NCBI GenBank assembly: GCA_905194675.1
Contig: CAJJTG010000059.1
Location: 1 to 9,875 of the forward strand
Length of the DNA stretch: 9,875 bases
Reading direction: 5' to 3'
Source of the DNA: an uncultured Collinsella sp.
GTDB lineage: Bacteria > Actinomycetota > Coriobacteriia > Coriobacteriales > Coriobacteriaceae
How positions within the stretch are numbered: position 1 is the stretch's first letter; the number at the start of each line of letters is the position of its first letter. Under the pieces are notes generated by a model, which worked only from the letters and a program-made list of their open reading frames with translations, made no database searches and was not told the origin of the DNA. Position numbers and translations under genes: made by a program. Below are positions 7,066-9,875 of the stretch, in pieces.

Positions 7066-7152
7066 GCCCGAGTGGCGGAATTGGCAGACGCAGTGGACTC
7101 AAAATCCACCGTTGGCAACAACGTGCGAGTTCGAGTCTCGCCTCGGGCACCA
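7066..7152 (+). tRNA. tRNA-Leu, anticodon CAA
   Basis: This is an 87-nt class II tRNA. GCCCGAG (7066-7072) pairs with CTCGGGC (7142-7148), followed by discriminator A and an encoded CCA (7149-7152). The anticodon stem GTGGA/TCCAC encloses loop CTCAAAA, placing the anticodon CAA at 7100-7102, which reads UUG. A long variable arm (CCGTTGGCAACAACG region) and the T-loop TTCGAGT are present. The structure is complete and should be functional. Confidence 0.97.
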
Positions 7153-7198
7153 TACATGCAAGTGAGCGTTCGAGGGGGTCAAGGCCCCCTTTTTCGTG
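7130..7198 (+). repeat. Direct repeat copy A: tRNA-Leu 3' end plus downstream terminator
   Basis: This 69-nt segment recurs at 7314-7382 with 65 of 69 identities and no gaps. The first 42 nt are identical; they run from the T-loop through CCA and 20 nt beyond. The four differences sit in or beside the terminator loop. Copy A is part of the functional tRNA. Confidence 0.95.
7173..7194 (+). terminator. Intrinsic terminator of tRNA-Leu
   Basis: AGGGGG (7173-7178), loop TCAAGG, CCCCCT (7185-7190), then TTTT. It lies 20 bp after the CCA end. Confidence 0.8.
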
Positions 7199-7313
7199 CC
7201 GAACTCGCGTGAGCGCGCGGAGCGTTAGGCAAACAGGCCTGTGGCCTGTTTGTAGCGGAGCGGGGCGAGGGCGCCGTGCGCCCGAAGCCCGGGGCTTCGC
7301 GAAGCGAAGGCCC
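7199..7313. other. Palindrome-dense 115-bp spacer between the two tRNA-end repeats
   Basis: I see no convincing gene here. It holds a run of tight palindromes: CAAACAGGCC/GGCCTGTTTG (7230-7239 and 7243-7252, loop TGT), GGGCGC/GCGCCC (7269-7274 and 7278-7283), GAAGCCC/GGGCTTC (7284-7290 and 7292-7298) and the 12-bp palindrome GCTTCGCGAAGC (7294-7305). A last one, CGAAGG/CCTTCG (7305-7310 and 7312-7317), runs into the first bases of repeat copy B. Confidence 0.6.
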
Positions 7314-7382
7314 TTCGAGTCTCGCCTCGGGCACCATACATGCAAGTGAGCGTTCAAGGGGGTTGCGGCCCCCTTTTTCGTG
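7314..7382 (+). repeat. Direct repeat copy B: orphan tRNA-Leu 3' end and terminator
   Basis: This is the second copy of the 69-nt segment at 7130-7198, offset by exactly 184 bp. It contains the T-loop, the 3' acceptor strand and CCA, but no 5' acceptor strand, D-arm or anticodon arm, so it cannot be a tRNA on its own. It is either a duplication scar or a half attachment site of a lost element. Confidence 0.9.
7357..7378 (+). terminator. Second intrinsic terminator, in repeat copy B
   Basis: AGGGGG (7357-7362), loop TTGCGG, CCCCCT (7369-7374), then TTTT. Copy A has the same stem; the loop differs at three bases, so the terminator stem has been kept. Confidence 0.75.
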
Positions 7383-7408
7383 TACGTAATGTGATAACGC
7401 GCTGCGCG

Positions 7409-7417
7409 TGTTATTAT
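7409..7417 (+). promoter_or_regulatory. Extended -10 promoter of the infC-rpmI-rplT operon
   Basis: TGTTATTAT gives TG, T, TATTAT. No good -35 is visible. Transcription would start near 7424, giving a leader of about 175 nt before infC. An A/T-ended imperfect hairpin (ATAACGCG with CGCGTGTTAT) spans the promoter DNA. Confidence 0.5.
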
Positions 7418-7423
7418 CCACAA

Positions 7424-7599
7424 GGCGTTGTTACCGCAATGCCCTAAAGAGGAACCCGAGGGTTCCCACCTTTTGGCGCCAATGAGCAGCTGACTGGTCA
7501 TACAACTTAGATTCACTTCCTCAAATCGAGGATGTCTATGTGTACGACCTGGTTGCTGAGAAGCGCCGGGTTATTTTTTTATGAATGGAGGTAGGGAAA
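7424..7599 (+). promoter_or_regulatory. Structured 5' leader of infC-rpmI-rplT, candidate L20-type autoregulatory attenuator
   Basis: Starting at the predicted transcript end, hairpin GGCGTTG/CAATGCC (7424-7430 and 7437-7443) is followed by GGAACC-CGAG-GGTTCC (7451-7466). A small hairpin TCCTC/GAGGA (7518-7522 and 7528-7532) comes next, and the terminator-like hairpin at 7547-7580 ends the leader just before the infC ribosome site. AGCAGCTG (7485-7492) can pair with TGGTTGCT (7550-7557), using three wobble pairs, which would unfold the terminator: a candidate antiterminator. In Firmicutes this operon is known to be repressed by L20 through leader attenuation. Whether this leader binds L20 is inference. 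Confidence 0.5.
7547..7580 (+). terminator. Attenuator terminator immediately upstream of infC
   Basis: ACCTGG-TGCT (7547-7557, one bulged T) pairs with AGCGCCGGGT (7562-7571) around a GAGA loop, giving 10 pairs. It is followed by T7 (7574-7580) in the tract TTATTTTTTT. The infC Shine-Dalgarno begins only 7 bp later, so no gene is ended here; regulated termination in the leader is the natural reading. Confidence 0.7.
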
Positions 7600-8154
7600 A
7601 TAGCTAAGTCTGATGACACCCGCATCAACGACGAGATCACTGCATCTTCGTGCCGTTTGATTGGCGTCGATGGCTCTCAGCTCGGCCTGTTCGCCATCCG
7701 CGATGCCCAGCGCGTCGCCGACGATCAGGGTCTCGACCTGGTCGAGATCGCTCCCAACGCGGAGCCGCCGGTCTGCAAGGTCATGGACTACGGTAAGTTC
7801 AAGTACCAGCAGGCCATGAAGGCCAAGGCTGCTCGTAAGAACCAGTCCAAGGTCGAGGTCAAGGAAATGAAGTTCCGGCCCAAGATTGACGTTGGCGACT
7901 ACGAGACCAAGAAGGGCCACGTTCTGCGTTTCCTCAAGAAGGGCGCACGCGTTAAGATCACCATCATGTTCCGCGGCCGTGAGATGGCTCACCCGGAGCA
8001 GGGCCTTAACGTTCTCGAGCGTCTCGCCGAGGATCTCAAGCCTTACGCTACGGTCGAGTCCAAGCCTAAGATGGAAGGCCGTAACATGCTTATGCTGCTC
8101 GCCCCGATTAAGGGCGCCTTCGATGAGGATAAAGCGGCAAGCGATACCAAGTAA
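7600..8154 (+). CDS. infC: Translation initiation factor IF-3, probable ATA (AUA) start
   Basis: This 184-residue IF-3 binds the 30S subunit and checks start codons and initiator tRNA. The N-domain (about 8-77) has RINDEI, LVEIAPNAEPPVC and the signature VMDYGKFKY (61-69). The lysine-rich linker is followed by the C-domain with FRGREMAHPEQG (124-135). Start choice: GGAGGT at 7587-7592 is 7 to 8 bp before ATA 7600, the ideal spacing. The only upstream in-frame ATG (7585) overlaps that Shine-Dalgarno and has only the terminator U-tract before it. No GTG or TTG lies nearby. E. coli infC uses AUU, and IF-3 represses its own translation by rejecting it; AUA here would allow the same feedback. If ATG 7585 were used the protein would have five extra residues (189 aa). 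First gene of infC-rpmI-rplT. Confidence 0.95.
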   Translation: MAKSDDTRINDEITASSCRLIGVDGSQLGLFAIRDAQRVADDQGLDLVEIAPNAEPPVCKVMDYGKFKYQQAMKAKAARKNQSKVEVKEMKFRPKIDVGDYETKKGHVLRFLKKGARVKITIMFRGREMAHPEQGLNVLERLAEDLKPYATVESKPKMEGRNMLMLLAPIKGAFDEDKAASDTK

Positions 8155-8186
8155 CTAGTGTTCTGTAACCGATTAAGGAGTATTTC

Positions 8187-8378
8187 ATGCCTAAGATGAA
8201 GTCCCACAGCGGCACCAAGAAGCGTTTCCGCAAGACTGGTACCGGCAAGCTTATGCGCGCCAAGGCTTTCAAGAGCCACATCCTGAGCAAGAAGTCCACC
8301 AAGCGTAAGCGTGGCTTCCGTCAGGAGACCGAGATCGCCGCTGCCGACCGCAAGGTCATCAAGTCGCGTCTCGCCTAA
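8187..8378 (+). CDS. rpmI: 50S ribosomal protein L35
   Basis: This 63-residue, very basic protein starts MPKMKSHSGTKKRFRKTGTGK, which is diagnostic of L35, and ends RKVIKSRLA. The length is normal for the family. AAGGAG at 8175-8180 is 6 bp before ATG 8187. It lies 32 bp after infC and 46 bp before rplT with no terminator between, as expected for the conserved infC-rpmI-rplT operon. It is a component of the large ribosomal subunit. Confidence 0.97.
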   Translation: MPKMKSHSGTKKRFRKTGTGKLMRAKAFKSHILSKKSTKRKRGFRQETEIAAADRKVIKSRLA

Positions 8379-8424
8379 GTTCGCGTTCCCGTTTTTCGTT
8401 TTACCGTCTAGGAGTTGATAGAAC

Positions 8425-8784
8425 ATGGCACGTATTAAGCGCGCTGTTGCCGCCAAGAAGAAGCGCCGTACCGTTATGCACCGTGCGAAGGGTTACTACG
8501 GTGCCGCTTCGCGTACTTACAAGCATGCTAAAGAGCAGGTCCAGCACTCCCTGCAGTATCAGTATCGTGATCGCCGCAACAAGAAGCGCGAGATCCGTTC
8601 TCTCTGGATCACTCGTATCAACGCTGCTGCTCGCCTGAACGACATCTCTTACTCTCAGTTCATGCACGGCTTGAAGGTTGCCGGCATCGAGCTCGACCGC
8701 AAGGTCCTGGCTCAGATGGCTTACGAGGACATCGAGTCCTTCAACGAGCTGGCTACCATCGCCAAGAAGGCTCTCGAGGCTTAA
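8425..8784 (+). CDS. rplT: 50S ribosomal protein L20
   Basis: This 119-residue protein has the standard L20 layout. A long basic N-terminal extension (MARIKRAVAAKKKRR, AKGYYGAASRTYKHAKEQV) reaches into 23S rRNA, then a globular part begins at RDRRNKKREIRSLWITRINAA and continues through FMHGLKVAGIELDRKVLAQMAYED. L20 is an early assembly protein and, in studied bacteria, the repressor of its own operon. The infC leader upstream is the likely target here. AGGAG at 8410-8414 is 10 bp before ATG 8425. It is the last gene of the operon, with a strong terminator 17 bp after the stop codon. Confidence 0.97.
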   Translation: MARIKRAVAAKKKRRTVMHRAKGYYGAASRTYKHAKEQVQHSLQYQYRDRRNKKREIRSLWITRINAAARLNDISYSQFMHGLKVAGIELDRKVLAQMAYEDIESFNELATIAKKALEA

Positions 8785-8800
8785 TTGCTTCTTGCATCTT

Positions 8801-8835
8801 AAAGGGGCGCTTCCAATCCGGAAGCGCCCCTTTTT
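8801..8835 (+). terminator. Strong intrinsic terminator of infC-rpmI-rplT
   Basis: AAAGGGGCGCTTCC (8801-8814) pairs perfectly over 14 bp with 8820-8833 around loop AATCC, ending in TTTTT (8831-8835). Confidence 0.93.
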
Positions 8836-8850
8836 GATTGATTAGGGATG

Positions 8851-8881
8851 TGATCGATTTGGGACGTAGCCAAACCGATCA
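8851..8881. other. Imperfect dyad upstream of the XRE regulator
   Basis: TGATCGATTTGG (8851-8862) and CCAAACCGATCA (8870-8881) are inverted repeats of 12 bp with one mismatch and a 7-bp centre. No T-run follows. It could be a regulator-binding site or an RNA hairpin. Confidence 0.45.
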
Positions 8882-8923
8882 ATTCGATAGCGTCCGAGTT
8901 GCAAGAAAGAGCAGGTAGCGTAT

Positions 8924-8943
8924 GTGTCAAAGATTTTTGACAC
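8924..8943. promoter_or_regulatory. Perfect dyad GTGTCAAA-GATT-TTTGACAC, candidate operator
   Basis: Two perfect 8-bp arms flank a 4-bp centre, 113 bp before the XRE gene. The right arm contains a consensus -35 TTGACA (8937-8942), though I see no good -10 at 16-18 bp. The neighbouring XRE protein could bind here to control itself; this is inference. The rest of 8836-9056 shows no gene. Confidence 0.45.
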
Positions 8944-9056
8944 TCTAATCTGCGCTCAGCCATCCGTATGGGTTTGATTTTGGGATTACGCTTTGCTTGC
9001 CGGCTTCTGTTGTGTAGCCGCCCAATAAGAGTTGAAATGCATTCGAAGGGAACGCC

Positions 9057-9665
9057 ATGCAGCTGCCAAAACGCCTTAAACAGTATCGACTCGATGCTGG
9101 TTTGTCCCAGGAGGATCTTGCAAGGCGCATTTTTGTAACACGTCAGACCATCAGTAATTGGGAGCGCGGTAAAACGTACCCCGACATCCAGAGTCTCCTA
9201 CTGCTGTCTGAACAACTGGATGTAACGATTGACGAGCTTGTTAAAGGCGACATTTCAATAATTAGAGAAAGGGTTGAACGCGATAGGGGCACGCTCTATC
9301 GCTTGGGTGCGGGGATGTTGGCTGGGCTTCTTGCGTTTACCGTCTCTATGGCCTGGCTCATGTGGCAACAAAACCACGGGTGGGGGATGGTCCAGTGCGT
9401 TCCGACGATGGTGTTGGCAGGCGTCTTTGGTGCTGGCGCAATGTGCTGCGCGCTTGCAGCGGAACATATCAAGAAGAAGAATGATTTGGTGACGTATCAA
9501 GAGATATCCGACTTCTTGGACGGAAAGAAGGCGGACAGCGAAGAGACGAGGACGGGCTGGGCTTATGAGCATCCACAGCTTGCGAATGCCATCAAGTTTG
9601 CCGCAGCGGCTCTTATTGGACTAATCGTTTTTGAACTCATTAACGCTGCTATGTCCCATTTCTAA
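9057..9665 (+). CDS. Membrane-anchored XRE-family (HTH_3) transcriptional regulator
   Basis: This 202-residue protein has an N-terminal Cro/C1-type helix-turn-helix at about 5-62 (LKQYRLDAGLSQEDLARRI, TRQTISNWERGKTYPDIQSL) with the usual VTIDELVKGD end. Three predicted membrane helices follow (about 82-103, 112-136 and 178-199), with a short charged loop between the last two (KKKNDLVTYQEISDFLDG). A DNA-binding head tethered to the membrane suggests a one-component sensor of membrane state, a small ligand or a partner protein. The ligand and targets are unknown. AAGGGA at 9046-9051 is 5 bp before ATG 9057. Base composition is lower in GC than in fba or the ribosomal genes. It appears monocistronic, with a terminator about 50 bp after the stop and no partner transporter or toxin gene visible. 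Confidence 0.88.
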   Translation: MQLPKRLKQYRLDAGLSQEDLARRIFVTRQTISNWERGKTYPDIQSLLLLSEQLDVTIDELVKGDISIIRERVERDRGTLYRLGAGMLAGLLAFTVSMAWLMWQQNHGWGMVQCVPTMVLAGVFGAGAMCCALAAEHIKKKNDLVTYQEISDFLDGKKADSEETRTGWAYEHPQLANAIKFAAAALIGLIVFELINAAMSHF

Positions 9666-9714
9666 TGGGTATACAGCCATTAATGCGGCCGAAGCTTAAC
9701 CGTTGGAAAACCGA

Positions 9715-9754
9715 AGGGCCGCTCTAATAGGGGAGCCGCGGCCCTGTTCTTTCT
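9715..9754. terminator. Probable bidirectional terminator between the XRE gene and a convergent gene
   Basis: AGGGCCGC (9715-9722) pairs with GCGGCCCT (9738-9745), followed on the plus strand by TGTTCTTTCT. The minus-strand side is followed by TTCGGTTTTCC, a weaker T-tract. An alternative inner pairing (GCTC/GAGC) is possible. It fits termination of the XRE transcript and of a gene arriving from the right. Confidence 0.55.
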
Positions 9755-9875
9755 AGGCTCTCACAGAGAGGGCCCCATCCTCATTTGTGTAGGAAATGTG
9801 TACGCCCAGATTCCCGCCCACGGCGCCCCTCCGGTCTGGCAATATATCTCCTTGCCGCGCGGCCCGGTCGGACCG
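9753..9875 (-). CDS. Possible C-terminal end of an unidentified convergent gene (partial at right edge)
   Basis: On the minus strand one frame is open from the window edge for 40 codons and ends at TAG (9753-9755), right beside a bidirectional terminator. The visible tail includes GDILPDRRGAVGG and HISYTNEDGALSVRA. It is of ordinary composition, and about two thirds of its codons end in G or C. The stop-then-terminator layout supports a real gene end, but 40 codons is short enough to arise by chance. I do not recognise the family. Confidence 0.4.
   Translation of the reverse strand, partial: RSDRAARQGDILPDRRGAVGGNLGVHISYTNEDGALSVRA

Noticed and set aside
7314..7338. Second tRNA gene downstream of tRNA-Leu
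   Set aside because: Only the T-loop, the 3' acceptor strand and CCA are present; the 5' acceptor strand, D-arm and anticodon arm are missing.
7179..7421. Second minus-strand frame over the tRNA-end repeat (80 codons)
   Set aside because: It covers palindromes, two terminators and the duplicated tRNA end, with no ribosome site and no recognisable protein features.
6992..7516. Minus-strand open frame across the tRNA-Leu region (174 codons)
   Set aside because: Its peptide contains an antisense translation of the tRNA (EARLELA and SPLRLPIPP), a familiar annotation artefact. It is also repeated because the tRNA end is duplicated. Not a protein.
7585..7599. ATG 7585 as the infC start
   Set aside because: It overlaps the Shine-Dalgarno used for ATA 7600 and is preceded only by the terminator U-tract. 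Kept as an alternative, not preferred.
9796..9875. Plus-strand open frame starting at an ATG near the right edge
   Set aside because: It has no good ribosome site and an unlikely residue composition. The opposite strand reads more like protein and ends at a stop beside a terminator.

Overview
This is an ordinary chromosomal window from a moderately high-GC bacterium. Most genes favour G or C at the third codon position, the tRNA gene encodes its own CCA end, and strong AGGAGG-type Shine-Dalgarno sites are common. Together with the gene content this suggests an actinobacterial lineage, most likely a gut Coriobacteriia member such as Collinsella. The taxon is inferred from style and gene content, not from a search.

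Layout. Positions 1-1034 hold the C-terminal part of an SF2 (RecQ-like) helicase that enters from the left inside its DEAH box; its C-terminal tail resembles that of Firmicute RecJ proteins. It is followed 15 bp later by a full-length bifunctional (p)ppGpp synthetase/hydrolase (1050-3410). Next is a glyoxalase-II-like metallo-beta-lactamase-fold hydrolase (3495-4178). A class II fructose-bisphosphate aldolase with its own promoter follows (4374-5240). Positions 5241-5592 are non-coding and hold a 131-bp long inverted repeat, a diverged second copy of its right half, a terminator and a promoter. A cytosolic transglutaminase-like protein (5593-7026) precedes tRNA-Leu(CAA) (7066-7152). The tRNA's 3' end and terminator are duplicated 184 bp downstream.

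Positions 7383-8835 form the infC-rpmI-rplT translation operon. It has a promoter, a structured leader ending in an intrinsic-terminator-like attenuator, an infC gene that most likely starts at an AUA codon, and a strong terminator after rplT. A 221-bp intergenic region with two dyads leads into a membrane-anchored XRE-family regulator (9057-9665). At the right edge is the probable C-terminal end of a convergent minus-strand gene.

How the genes fit together. The left half links DNA repair (helicase/RecJ-like) to the stringent response, as in the recJ-apt-relA neighbourhood of Firmicutes, but with no apt or dtd between or after them. The translation operon carries two likely feedback layers. 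One is leader attenuation, possibly by L20. The other is discrimination by IF3 against the rare start codon of its own mRNA. I found no dramatic new system. The points most worth checking are the infC leader and AUA start, the tRNA-Leu 3' duplication, the long inverted repeat after the aldolase, the RecJ/helicase question, and the membrane XRE regulator with its upstream dyads.
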